Source: Cyanobacteria bacterium M_DeepCast_200m_mx_001
GTDB taxonomy: Bacteria > Cyanobacteriota > Cyanobacteriia > PCC-6307 > Cyanobiaceae
Direction: 5' to 3'
Length of the DNA stretch: 37,288 nt
NCBI GenBank assembly: GCA_016882415.1
Contig: VGQL01000008.1
Span: 1-37,288, forward strand
The first letter of the stretch is position 1. Each line of letters opens with the position of its first letter. The translations under genes and the position numbers were made by a program. Below, one piece after another: positions 14,626 to 22,212 of the stretch. The notes below the pieces were generated by a model that saw nothing but the letters and a program-made list of their open reading frames with translations, had not been told where the DNA came from and ran no database searches.

Positions 14626-16052
14626 GGCAGCGATGCCTCCACCACCGCGGCCAGACGCTGCAGCTCCGCCTCGCCGGTGTGGGGGTTGCCCAGCACCGCC
14701 TTGAGGTGATGGCGGCCGCCGTAGAGCGGGCGCGACAGCATCAACTGCTGGTCCAGCAGCCGCTGGCGGGTGGTGGCCGACCAGGCGTCGGACTGGGATG
14801 GCCCCATCCCCTCCGGGCAGAAGGCGAGCACGTGCAGGGGGCCGCCGCGGAGCTCCAGGGGCAGGGGCTCCAGCAACCGCTGCAACCGCTGCCGCCGGGC
14901 CACGGCCCCCTCGAGCAGGGCATCGATGCCGCTGCGGCCCAGCTGGCGCAGCCCCAGCCACAGCTTGAGCACCTCCGCCGGGCGGGTGCCCTGCAGGCCG
15001 CATTCGCCGCCGTGGGCATCGGCCCAGCTGGGCTCCATGTAGGGAAGGCCGGTGGCGAAGCAGGCGGCCAGCAGCGCCGGCTGCCGCAGCAGCAACAGCG
15101 AACTGCTCTTGGGGATCCCCAGCAGCTTCTGGGGGTTGACGGTGAGGGAATCGGCGAAGCCCAGATCGGGCACCCGCTGGCGATGGGCCCCGCTGAGGCC
15201 AAACACCGCCCCGATGGCCCCATCCACATGCAGCCAGATGCCGCGGCTGCGGCAGAGCTCCGCCATGGGGGCGATCGGATCCACCGCTCCGCGCACGGTG
15301 GTGCCGGCGGTGGCCACCACGGCCAGCACGGGCCGGCCCTGGCGTTCCGCCCGCTCCAGGGCCCCCTGCAGGGCTTCGATGGCCAGGGCGCCGTCGGCAT
15401 CCACCGCCACGGGCCAGAGGGCCGTGGCGGGCAGGCCCATCACCATCAGGGCCTTGCCCAGGGAGACATGGGCATCGGCACTGCAGAGCACCACCGCATC
15501 GGGGTGACCCGCCAGGCCGGCACGGTGCCGGGCCACCACCAGGGCCATCAGGTTGCTGAGGCTGCCGCCGCTGGCGGCCACGCCACCGGCCTGCTCCCCC
15601 AGGCCCAGGGCGGAGGCCATCCAGGCGCACAGGCCCCGCTCCAGGCGGGTGAGGCTGGGGCTGAGCTCCTCCGCCAGCAGGTTGTTGTTGAGGCCGGCGG
15701 CCACCAGCTCCGCCGCCACCCCCGCCGCCAGGGGCGGGGGATCGAGGTGGGCCAGGGAGCCGGGATGCAGCGGGTTGAAGGCCCCATCCATCACCAGCTG
15801 CAGGTCCGCCAGGAGGGCCTGGGGCGGTAGCCCCTCCGCAGGGGGCGCCAACTCCGGCAGCACGCTCAGCAGCGGCAGGGGGCTGCGCTGGCCCGATCCG
15901 GCCCACCATTGGCACAGCTGCGCCACGGCCGACTCCAAAAAACGCTGCAGCTGCGGGTCGCCCTGCAGCGGATCGGGGAACGCCACCAAGGGATCCACCG
16001 ACGGCTCGTGCTGGGGTGCTGGAGCCAAAACGGCGGAACAAGCTGGCGCCAT
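14622..16052 (-). CDS. PLP-dependent group II decarboxylase
   Basis: A 476-residue pyridoxal-phosphate enzyme of the glutamate/diaminobutyrate/aromatic amino acid decarboxylase family. Visible motifs: SADAHVS with the ring-stacking His195, ATAGTT (247-252), HVDGA with Asp277 that pairs with the PLP nitrogen, and NPQK with Schiff-base Lys309. In most relatives the lysine follows His (NPHK); here it follows Gln. The amino-acid substrate cannot be assigned; aspartate, 2,4-diaminobutyrate and glutamate are all candidates. It is followed by an overlapping small membrane protein gene and is divergent from tadA. Confidence 0.85.
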   Translation of the reverse strand: MAPACSAVLAPAPQHEPSVDPLVAFPDPLQGDPQLQRFLESAVAQLCQWWAGSGQRSPLPLLSVLPELAPPAEGLPPQALLADLQLVMDGAFNPLHPGSLAHLDPPPLAAGVAAELVAAGLNNNLLAEELSPSLTRLERGLCAWMASALGLGEQAGGVAASGGSLSNLMALVVARHRAGLAGHPDAVVLCSADAHVSLGKALMVMGLPATALWPVAVDADGALAIEALQGALERAERQGRPVLAVVATAGTTVRGAVDPIAPMAELCRSRGIWLHVDGAIGAVFGLSGAHRQRVPDLGFADSLTVNPQKLLGIPKSSSLLLLRQPALLAACFATGLPYMEPSWADAHGGECGLQGTRPAEVLKLWLGLRQLGRSGIDALLEGAVARRQRLQRLLEPLPLELRGGPLHVLAFCPEGMGPSQSDAWSATTRQRLLDQQLMLSRPLYGGRHHLKAVLGNPHTGEAELQRLAAVVEASLP

Positions 16053-16080
16053 TCTCCAGCCCGGCGGGCCGCGCCCAGGG

Positions 16081-16665
16081 ATGGCATCCTGCAGACAGCA
16101 TGCGGCAGGGCCCCTGGGCGCCGACCCCCTGGAGTTAGGAGCGGGCTTTGGCCCCGAGGCGCCGGCGCATCAGGGCTGGATGGGGCGGCTGCTGCGGCGG
16201 GCCGAACGGGTGGGGGAAGCCGGTGAAATCCCCGTGGCGGCGGTGGTGCTGGATGAGCGGGGCCGGGCGATCGGCTGGGGCAGCAACCGCCGCGAACGGG
16301 ATCAGCAGCCCCTGGCCCATGCGGAACTGGTGGCGCTGCAACAGGCGGCGCGGCTGCGGCAGGACTGGCGCTTCAACGGCTGCACCCTGCTGGTGACCCT
16401 GGAGCCCTGCCCCATGTGCGCCGGGGCCCTGGTGCAGGCCCGCATGGGCCGGGTGGTGTTCGGCGCAGCCGACCCCAAGCGGGGGGCCCTGGGGGGCTGC
16501 CTCAATCTGGCGGCGGACGCCAGCGCTCACCACCACATGGTGGTGACGGGGGGTGTGCTGTCGGAGGCCTGTGGGGCCCAGCTGGAGGGCTGGTTCAGGC
16601 GACGCCGGCGGCAGCGGCGGGAACCGCCGAGCGGAAGGCCGGCAGCTCCTGCTCCAGCAGGTTGA
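16081..16665 (+). CDS. tadA: tRNA(Arg) adenosine-34 deaminase
   Basis: Zinc-dependent deaminase converting A34 to inosine in the anticodon of tRNA-Arg(ACG). Catalytic HAE is at 80-82 and the zinc cysteines are in PCPMC (109-113). The segment HQGWMGRLLRRAERVGEAGEIPVAAVVL (29-56) aligns with the N-terminus of E. coli TadA, including residues before the internal ATG at 16180. The upstream ATG at 16081 is therefore chosen (194 aa). The C-terminal Arg-rich tail overlaps the convergent aminotransferase gene by 71 bp, so the last 20 or so residues may be dispensable. Confidence 0.9.
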   Translation: MASCRQHAAGPLGADPLELGAGFGPEAPAHQGWMGRLLRRAERVGEAGEIPVAAVVLDERGRAIGWGSNRRERDQQPLAHAELVALQQAARLRQDWRFNGCTLLVTLEPCPMCAGALVQARMGRVVFGAADPKRGALGGCLNLAADASAHHHMVVTGGVLSEACGAQLEGWFRRRRRQRREPPSGRPAAPAPAG

Positions 16666-17764
16666 GCAGCAGATCGACGTTCTCCTCGCGGGAGTTGTAA
16701 CCCATCAGGCCGATGCGCCACACCTGGCCGGCCAGGGCCCCGAGGCCGCCACCCACCTCGATGCCGTGCTTGTTGAGCAGGTGCAGGGTGAAGGCCTTGC
16801 CGTCGACACCCTCGGGGATGCGCACCGTGGTGAGGGTGGGCAGGCGCAGGTGGGCGGGCACGTGCAGCTGCAGGCCCAGGCGCTCCAGGCCGGCCCAGAG
16901 GCGCTCGGCGTTGCGGCGGTGGCGGGCCCAGACGTTCTCCAGGCCCTCCTCGGCGATCAGGCGCAGGGCCTCCCGCATGCCGAAGTTCATGTTCACCGGG
17001 GCGGTGTGGTGGTACACCCGGTCGCTGCCCCAGTACAGGTTGAGCAGGCTCACATCCAGGTACCAGTTGGGCACCTTGCCGCTGCGGGCATGGAGCTTCT
17101 CCTCAGCCCGCAGGCCCATGGAGAAGGGCCCCAGCCCGGGGGGGCAGCTGAGGCCCTTCTGGCTGCAGCTGTAGGCCAGGTCCACCTTCCAGTCGTCGAG
17201 GTAGAGGGGGACCGCCCCGAGGGAGGTAACGGTGTCCAGCAGCAGCAGGCAGTCGTACTGACGGCAGAGGTCGCCGATGCCCTCCATGGGCTGACAGACG
17301 CCGGTGGAGGTTTCGGCGTGGACGATGGCCAGGATCCTGGGGCGGTGCTGCTTCAGGCCGGCCTCGATCTCCTCGAGGCTGAAGGCCTCACCCCAGGGCT
17401 TCTCGATGGTGCGCACGTCAGCGCGGTAGCGGCCGGCCATGTCCTGCAGGCGCAGGCCGAAATAGCCCTTCACCGCCACCAGCACGGTGTCGCCGGGCTC
17501 CACCATGTTGGCGATGGTGGCCTCCATGGCCGCCGAACCGGTGCCGCTCATGGGCAGGGTGAGGCGGTTGTCGGTCTGCCAGACGTAGCGCAGCAGCTCC
17601 TGCACCTCGCCCATCAGGGCCACATAGAGGGGATCCAGGTGCCCGATGGGATTGCGGCTCAGGGCCTGCAGCACCGTGGGGTGGGCATTGGAGGGGCCGG
17701 GGCCCAGCAGCAGCCGATCCGGTGTGGCGATCGGACCGAGGGACAGGCGGTGCCGATCGGACAC
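16595..17764 (-). CDS. Class V aminotransferase, alanine/serine-glyoxylate type
   Basis: A 389-residue PLP enzyme of the serine-pyruvate / alanine-glyoxylate aminotransferase family, which in cyanobacteria fits the photorespiratory conversion of glyoxylate to glycine. Motifs: LLGPGPSNAHP (19-29), SGTGSAAMEA (73-82), Asp177 in LLDTVTSLG and Schiff-base Lys203 in CSQKGLSCPPG. The start is GTG at 17764: the N-terminus SDRHRLSLGPIATPDRLLLGP is the expected one and there is no in-frame ATG near it. The upstream open frame runs under apcF and is not coding. A TAGGCT -10-like hexamer lies 48 bp upstream (17812-17817, minus). Confidence 0.9.
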   Translation of the reverse strand: MSDRHRLSLGPIATPDRLLLGPGPSNAHPTVLQALSRNPIGHLDPLYVALMGEVQELLRYVWQTDNRLTLPMSGTGSAAMEATIANMVEPGDTVLVAVKGYFGLRLQDMAGRYRADVRTIEKPWGEAFSLEEIEAGLKQHRPRILAIVHAETSTGVCQPMEGIGDLCRQYDCLLLLDTVTSLGAVPLYLDDWKVDLAYSCSQKGLSCPPGLGPFSMGLRAEEKLHARSGKVPNWYLDVSLLNLYWGSDRVYHHTAPVNMNFGMREALRLIAEEGLENVWARHRRNAERLWAGLERLGLQLHVPAHLRLPTLTTVRIPEGVDGKAFTLHLLNKHGIEVGGGLGALAGQVWRIGLMGYNSREENVDLLLNLLEQELPAFRSAVPAAAAGVA

Positions 17765-17811
17765 GGGATAGGGGGTGGAAGCCAAGGCCTGGAAGGGGTC
17801 TGGGTACAGGG

Positions 17812-17817
17812 AGCCTA
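17812..17817 (-). promoter_or_regulatory. Putative -10 element (TAGGCT) of the aminotransferase gene
   Basis: TAGGCT on the minus strand, in the 70 bp between the apcF stop and the GTG at 17764, fits TANNNT. No -35 is evident. The gene may instead be read through from apcF. Confidence 0.3.
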
Positions 17818-17834
17818 CGCAGTCGTGGGGGCGC

Positions 17835-18365
17835 TCAGCGGGCCCGCACGTTGGTGTCGGCCAGGCCGCGGCAGAGGTGTTCGAAGGGGGCCCGCACCAC
17901 CGCATTGATGGCTTCGGGGGCGGCCACGCCGGCGTCGGACAGCTGCTCGCACACCACATCCGCCATCAAGGCGATGCTGCGCACCGTGGGGCCCGTGGGC
18001 ACCCCCAGGCTCTTGTAGGTGTCATCGAGGCCGTTGAGCACCCGCTGGTTGAGGATGGTGCTGTCGTCGGCCACCAGGGCGTAGCTGGCGTAGCGCAGGA
18101 AATAGTCCATGTCGCGCAGGCAGGCGGCCCAGCGACGGGTGGTGTAGGCGTTGCCGCCGGGCAGCAGCAGCTCGGGGTCGGCCTGCCAGAGGCGCTGGCT
18201 GGCCTCCCGCACGATCTCGGCGGCCTCGCGGTTGATCAGCTCCACCGCCGCCAGCCGCAACTGGGCCTCGGAGAAATAGCCGGAGATGCGGTCGATGGCA
18301 TCACGATCGAGGTAACGACCCAGCTGGTCGTACCGACCGATCAGACCCGTGATGGCATCGCGCAT
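17835..18365 (-). CDS. apcF: Allophycocyanin beta-18 subunit (ApcF-like)
   Basis: Phycobilisome core biliprotein, 176 aa, that replaces one beta subunit in the terminal-emitter trimer passing energy to photosystem II. The globin-like fold is recognisable, with PGGNAYTTRRWAACLRDMDYF (69-89) and bilin-binding Cys82. The phrases PELLLPGGNAYTTRR and GVPTGPTVRSI are closer to ApcF than to the standard beta subunit ApcB, which reads GGNMYTTRR. The ATG at 18365 gives the canonical start MRDAI. It is divergent from glnA across 240 bp, and its chromophore would be supplied by the pcyA in this window. Confidence 0.9.
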   Translation of the reverse strand: MRDAITGLIGRYDQLGRYLDRDAIDRISGYFSEAQLRLAAVELINREAAEIVREASQRLWQADPELLLPGGNAYTTRRWAACLRDMDYFLRYASYALVADDSTILNQRVLNGLDDTYKSLGVPTGPTVRSIALMADVVCEQLSDAGVAAPEAINAVVRAPFEHLCRGLADTNVRAR

Positions 18366-18501
18366 GGCGTGAAGGATCGACGCACCTGAGCCGGAAGGTA
18401 GCACCCCAAAACTTTCAGATCCCTTGCCGGCGCTTGCATCTGGCGCAATTGACAGAAACGGTTACGCAAGCGGCCGTGGGGGGCCATCAGAGCGGATTTT
18501 G

Positions 18502-18515
18502 GTTACCTCTGATAC
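18502..18515 (+). promoter_or_regulatory. NtcA-binding site of glnA
   Basis: GTTACCTCTGATAC matches GTN10AC and differs from the GTA-N8-TAC consensus at one base. Exactly 22 bp downstream lies TACGGT (18538-18543), a TAN3T -10 box. This is the spacing of class II NtcA-activated promoters, with the site centred near -41.5. It lies in the 240 bp between apcF and glnA and points at glnA, a well-known NtcA target. Confidence 0.85.
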
Positions 18516-18537
18516 ACAAGCCGGCGCCGCAGCTCCG

Positions 18538-18543
18538 TACGGT
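18538..18543 (+). promoter_or_regulatory. -10 element of the NtcA-dependent glnA promoter
   Basis: TACGGT fits TAN3T and is 22 bp from the end of the NtcA site at 18502-18515. It predicts transcription start near 18550 and a leader of about 55 nt. No separate -35 hexamer is needed for this promoter class. Confidence 0.75.
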
Positions 18544-18605
18544 CCCGAGCAGCCCGGTTCCAGGCCGGTCGCGAACCCGTTGTTCCACACGCTCCACGCA
18601 ACGTC

Positions 18606-20024
18606 ATGTCCAAGACCGCCCAGGACGTCCTCCGTCAGATCAAGGACGAGGGCATCGAACTGATTGACCTCAAGTTCGTCGATCTCCACGGCAAGTGGCA
18701 GCACCTCACCGTGTGTGAGGACCTGATCGATGAGGCCGCCTTCACCGAAGGCGTGGCCTTCGACGGCTCCTCGATCCGTGGCTGGAAGGCCATCAACGAG
18801 TCGGACATGGCGATGGTGCCCGACCCCAACACCGCCTGGATCGACCCCTTCTACAGCCACAAGACCCTCAGCCTGATCTGCTCGATCCAGGAGCCCCGCA
18901 GCGGCAAGCCCTACGCCCGCTGCCCCCGGGCCCTGGCCCAGAAGGCCCTCGACTACCTGGGCTCCACCGGCCTGGCCGACACCGCCTACTTCGGCCCCGA
19001 GCCCGAGTTCTTCATCTTCGACGACGTTCGCTACAAGAGCACCAACGGCTCCAGCTTCTACGCCGTTGATTCGATCGAAGCCCCCTGGAACACCGACCGG
19101 GTGGAGGAGGGCGGCAACCTCGCCAACAAGATCCAGCTGAAGGAGGGTTACTTTCCGGTGTCGCCCAACGACACCCTGCAGGACATCCGCAGCGAAATGC
19201 TGCTGACCATGGGTGGCCTGGGGGTGCCGATCGAAAAGCAGCACCACGAGGTGGCCACCGCCCAGCACGAACTCGGCATCAAGTTCGCCGAGCTGATCAG
19301 CGCGGCCGACAACGTGATGATCTACAAGTACGTGGTGCGCAACATTGCCAAGAAGTACGGCAAAACCGCCACGTTCATGCCCAAGCCGATCTTTGGCGAC
19401 AACGGCAGCGGCATGCACGTGCACCAGAGCCTCTGGAAAGCCGGCCAGCCCCTGTTCTGGGGTGAGGGCACCTACGCCAATCTCTCCCAGACCGCCCGCT
19501 GGTACATCGGTGGCCTGCTGAAGCACGCCCCCAGCTTCCTGGCCTTCACCAACCCCACCACCAACAGCTACAAGCGTCTGGTGCCGGGCTTCGAAGCGCC
19601 GGTGAACCTGGTGTACTCCCAGGGCAACCGCTCCGCCGCCGTGCGCATCCCGCTCACCGGCATGAACCCCAAGGCCAAGCGCCTGGAGTTCCGCTCCGGC
19701 GACGCCCTCTCCAACCCCTACCTGGGCTTCGCGGCGATGCTGATGGCCGGCATCGACGGGATCAAGAACCAGATCGATCCGGGCGACGGCACCGACGTCG
19801 ACCTGTTCGAACTGTCGGCTGAGGAGCTGGCCAAGATCTCCACCGTGCCCGCCTCCCTGAACGGCGCCCTGGAGGCCCTCAAGGCCGACCACGAATACCT
19901 GCTGGCCGGGGGTGTGTTCACCGAGGACTTCATCGACAACTGGATCGCCCTCAAGTACGAGGAGGTGCAGCAGCTGCGCCAGCGGCCCCACCCCCACGAG
20001 TACACGATGTACTACGACGCCTGA
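18606..20024 (+). CDS. glnA: Glutamine synthetase type I
   Basis: Condenses ammonium and glutamate to glutamine with ATP, the main ammonium entry point. The 472-residue GSI subunit has the catalytic motifs FDGSSIRGW (52-60), GPEPEFFIF (130-138), [12 protein letters not shown] (266-277) and NRSAAVRIP (341-349). The position of the adenylylation tyrosine of enterobacterial GS (NLYDLPPEE) is here Phe401 in DLFELSAEE, so adenylylation at that site is impossible; cyanobacterial GS is instead controlled by small inactivating factors. Expression is predicted to be NtcA-activated, and a strong terminator follows. Confidence 0.98.
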   Translation: MSKTAQDVLRQIKDEGIELIDLKFVDLHGKWQHLTVCEDLIDEAAFTEGVAFDGSSIRGWKAINESDMAMVPDPNTAWIDPFYSHKTLSLICSIQEPRSGKPYARCPRALAQKALDYLGSTGLADTAYFGPEPEFFIFDDVRYKSTNGSSFYAVDSIEAPWNTDRVEEGGNLANKIQLKEGYFPVSPNDTLQDIRSEMLLTMGGLGVPIEKQHHEVATAQHELGIKFAELISAADNVMIYKYVVRNIAKKYGKTATFMPKPIFGDNGSGMHVHQSLWKAGQPLFWGEGTYANLSQTARWYIGGLLKHAPSFLAFTNPTTNSYKRLVPGFEAPVNLVYSQGNRSAAVRIPLTGMNPKAKRLEFRSGDALSNPYLGFAAMLMAGIDGIKNQIDPGDGTDVDLFELSAEELAKISTVPASLNGALEALKADHEYLLAGGVFTEDFIDNWIALKYEEVQQLRQRPHPHEYTMYYDA

Positions 20025-20041
20025 GCCCCTCAGGCCCCTGC

Positions 20042-20070
20042 AGCCCCGGCTCCGGCCGGGGCTTTGTTGT
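20042..20070 (+). terminator. Intrinsic terminator of glnA
   Basis: Perfect 9 bp stem (AGCCCCGGC with GCCGGGGCT) around a TCCG tetraloop, followed by TTGTTGT, 17 bp after the glnA stop. It also lies just beyond the stop of the convergent 74-residue gene, so it may act on both strands, although the minus-strand side lacks a T tract. Confidence 0.85.
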
Positions 20071-20078
20071 GGGCCGGC

Positions 20079-20303
20079 TCAGCCGTGGCGCAACTGGGCC
20101 AGGGCGCTGGCGTGGAGGCGCCGCTCGTGGGCGTGGCGCTCAGCCCAGGCCTGCTCCTGGGCATGCACGTCGGCGGCCTCGCTGCCGTCGCCGGTGCGCT
20201 GGCGCTGGGCGATCACCGGCTGGTGGGCGTGCTCGCGGCGCTGGCGGGCCCGCGCCCAATCCACATAGGAGCGGGTGTCGGAGGGGAGGGGTTGTGTGCT
20301 CAT
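20079..20303 (-). CDS. Small Arg/His/Ala-rich protein of unknown function (74 aa), beside glnA
   Basis: Begins MSTQPLPSDTRSYVDWARAR and is rich in Arg, His, Gln and Ala with no Lys; predicted soluble and helical. It is convergent with glnA and divergent from a methyltransferase gene, with a perfect GTA-N8-TAC NtcA site 42 bp upstream of its ATG. Size, position and the NtcA site invite comparison with glutamine synthetase inactivating factors, which are small, basic and NtcA-repressed. However, I see no clear similarity to IF7/IF17. The frame has a clean start and stop and fills the interval, so it is probably a real gene. Confidence 0.6.
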   Translation of the reverse strand: MSTQPLPSDTRSYVDWARARQRREHAHQPVIAQRQRTGDGSEAADVHAQEQAWAERHAHERRLHASALAQLRHG

Positions 20304-20344
20304 GGGGGTGACGGCCTGCCGGCCGGACTTGCTGGGTCCATTCT

Positions 20345-20358
20345 GTAGCTGTTGCTAC
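20345..20358. promoter_or_regulatory. Perfect NtcA-type site GTA-N8-TAC in a divergent promoter region
   Basis: GTAGCTGTTGCTAC is an exact GTA-N8-TAC and also a near-perfect dyad (GTAGC/GCTAC arms around TGTT). It sits between the 74-residue gene (minus, start 20303) and the methyltransferase gene (plus, start 20465). No TAN3T box is found 22 bp away on either side, so simple class II activation is not supported. On the minus strand TTGATT (20366-20361) and CAGAAT (20345-20340) could form a promoter that overlaps the site, but the 15 bp spacer is short. Confidence 0.6.
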
Positions 20359-20464
20359 TAAATCAACCGCCGCGCCATCAATCTTGATCTCTGGCCACCG
20401 GGGCCCGCGGAGCGGCTGCCGGATCCGTTGGAATGGGGCCAACTCGCCGGAGCGGCGCCAGTCC

Positions 20465-21520
20465 ATGGCCGACACCCTCACCAAGCTCGCGTACCAAGCC
20501 CTGCAGCAGGGCAAGAGCCTGATGGGGGTGGCCCACAAGGAAGTGAGCACCAAGCTGATGGAACTGGTGGCTCCGGAGGGTGCCCCCAAGACACGGCCCA
20601 TCCCCCCCCAGATGCTGAAGGATCTGCAGGCGGCCCACGGCGCCCTGCTGGACCTCGACTGGCAGGAGGCCCAGCAGGGGCTGTACCCCACCAGCCTGCT
20701 GTTCGACGCCCCCTGGCTCGACTGGGCCACCCGCTACCCGCTGGTGTGGCTGGACATGCCCAGCACCTGGGCCCGCCGCAGCGAGCGCAATGTGCATGAC
20801 CTGCCGGAGGAGGTGAACCGGGAGAACTACCCCGACTACTACCTGCAGAACTTCCACCACCAGACCGACGGCTACCTGAGCGACCACTCCGCCTCGCTCT
20901 ACGACCTGCAGGTGGAGATCCTGTTCAACGGCACCACCGACCCCATGCGGCGCCGGGTGATCCGCCCGCTGGTGGAGGGGCTGCGCGCCTTCCGTGAGCG
21001 CCCCGCCAGCCAGCTGCGCGTGCTCGACATCGCCACCGGCACCGGTCGCATGCTGCGGCAGCTGCGGGCCGCCCTGCCGGAAGCCCAGCTGGTGGGGCTC
21101 GACCTCTCCGCCGCCTACCTGCGCCAGGCCAACCGCTGGCTCAGCCAGCTGCCCAGCGAGCTGCCGCAGCTGGTGCAGGGCAATGCCGAAGCGATGCCCT
21201 TCGCCGCGGGCAGCATGCAGGCGGTGACCTGCGTCTTCCTGCTGCATGAGTTGCCCGGTGAGGCGCGCCAGGCGGTGCTCGACGACTGCTTCCGCGTGTT
21301 GGAGCCCGGCGGCACCCTGGTGCTGGCCGACTCGGTGCAGCTGGCGGATTCACCCCAGTTCGAAGCGGCCATGGACAACTTCCGCCGCGTCTTCCACGAG
21401 CCCTACTACCGCGACTACATCGCCGACGACATCGACCAGCGCCTGCAGGCGGCCGGCTTCAGCGGCATCCGCGCCAGCTCCCACCTGATGACCCGCGTCT
21501 GGAGTGCCACCAAGCGCTGA
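20465..21520 (+). CDS. Class I SAM-dependent methyltransferase
   Basis: A 351-residue protein with an N-terminal domain of about 170 residues (helical, with NRENYPDYYLQNFHHQTDGYLS at 118-139) and a C-terminal Rossmann methyltransferase. SAM motif I is VLDIATGTG (186-194), the acidic motif II ends in LVGLDLS, and post-I residues EAMPF and FLLHEL follow. It resembles the cyanobacterial/plastid methyltransferases with DUF-like N-termini; the substrate is unknown. The ATG at 20465 is preferred to one at 20384, which lies close to the NtcA-type site. Gene context (glnA, NtcA site) hints at nitrogen-linked control. Confidence 0.85.
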   Translation: MADTLTKLAYQALQQGKSLMGVAHKEVSTKLMELVAPEGAPKTRPIPPQMLKDLQAAHGALLDLDWQEAQQGLYPTSLLFDAPWLDWATRYPLVWLDMPSTWARRSERNVHDLPEEVNRENYPDYYLQNFHHQTDGYLSDHSASLYDLQVEILFNGTTDPMRRRVIRPLVEGLRAFRERPASQLRVLDIATGTGRMLRQLRAALPEAQLVGLDLSAAYLRQANRWLSQLPSELPQLVQGNAEAMPFAAGSMQAVTCVFLLHELPGEARQAVLDDCFRVLEPGGTLVLADSVQLADSPQFEAAMDNFRRVFHEPYYRDYIADDIDQRLQAAGFSGIRASSHLMTRVWSATKR

Positions 21521-21550
21521 CAAAGGGCCCTCGGCCGCAACCCGGCCCCA

Positions 21551-21556
21551 TAGGGT
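21551..21556 (+). promoter_or_regulatory. Putative -10 element (TAGGGT)
   Basis: TAGGGT lies 30 bp before the ATG at 21587, between the methyltransferase stop and the small gene, predicting a leader of about 24 nt. No clear -35. Confidence 0.45.
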
Positions 21557-21586
21557 CGCAGCAGCTGAACCGCCGGACACCCGGGC

Positions 21587-21907
21587 ATGGCCAACCCCTT
21601 CAGTGTGCGATGGCTGGCCGGCTGGACGTTTCAGACCGTGTTCATGGAGGGGCACCTGCAGGTGGAGGCCCATGGCTTCGGCATCTGCCTGCGCACCCCC
21701 GTGCTGCCCGGCGAAAGCCCCCTCTCCGCCGCTGACCGGCTGGTGCTGGCGGAAGACCAACGCCGCCGGGCCCTGCACAACGCCTGGCTACGGGGTGAAC
21801 GCCTGGCCCAGGGGTCCCCGGCCCCACGCCTGAGCGGTGCCCGGGTGGATCTGCAGCAGGAACCGCTGCCGGAGCCCGACGCGGTGGCCATGGGGCCGGC
21901 GGCCTAA
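21587..21907 (+). CDS. Conserved cyanobacterial hypothetical protein (106 aa)
   Basis: Soluble-looking protein beginning MANPFSVRWLAGWTFQTVFM, with GFGICLRTPVLPGESPLSAADRLVL in the middle and a Pro-rich C-terminus. No membrane segment, cysteine cluster or nucleotide-binding motif is visible. It has its own -10-like element and its stop overlaps the convergent gene at 21904 by 4 bp. I do not recognise a named domain. Confidence 0.7.
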   Translation: MANPFSVRWLAGWTFQTVFMEGHLQVEAHGFGICLRTPVLPGESPLSAADRLVLAEDQRRRALHNAWLRGERLAQGSPAPRLSGARVDLQQEPLPEPDAVAMGPAA

Positions 21908-22176
21908 CGCCGCAACCAGAGGGCCAGGGCCAGCCCCAGGCCTCCCCAGCGCAGGGCCTGCCACAGCCAGCGCTCCCCCCAGGGGGTGGCCCGCAGGGGG
22001 GCAGGCAGGGGGTCGAGCAGCCGCTGCGCCAGGGCCATGCGCTGCCGCAACCGCCGGGCCTGGAGGCTGTCGTCGCGGGGCTGCAACCGCTCGGCCCGCG
22101 CCACCTGGGCCATGAGCCCCCCCAGCTGGTGCAACCAGCGGATGGGGGGATGGGGGGAGCGCGGCCGCTGCTGCAT
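21904..22176 (-). CDS. Small tail-anchored hypothetical protein (90 aa)
   Basis: From the ATG at 22176: an Arg/Gln-rich helical region (about 14-58, LHQLGGLMAQVARAERLQPR and LQARRLRQRMALAQRLLD) followed by a C-terminal hydrophobic stretch (about 72-88, GGLGLALALWLRR). This suggests a tail-anchored membrane protein. The upstream frame continues past the ATG but runs under the divergent gene at 22213. Convergent with, and overlapping by 4 bp, the 106-residue gene. No family recognised. Confidence 0.6.
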   Translation of the reverse strand: MQQRPRSPHPPIRWLHQLGGLMAQVARAERLQPRDDSLQARRLRQRMALAQRLLDPLPAPLRATPWGERWLWQALRWGGLGLALALWLRR

Positions 22177-22212
22177 GGCGCCAGGATGGCCGCCGGACAC
22201 GCCGTTCGTCCA

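Noticed and set aside
15553-16080. A longer N-terminus for tadA extending upstream
   Set aside because: It would overlap the decarboxylase gene almost fully and lacks any similarity to deaminases. The homologous part begins after 16081.
18541-18605. Possible glutamine riboswitch (glnA RNA motif) upstream of glnA
   Set aside because: I looked for the conserved core sequence on both strands of the leader and did not find it. The NtcA promoter explains regulation.
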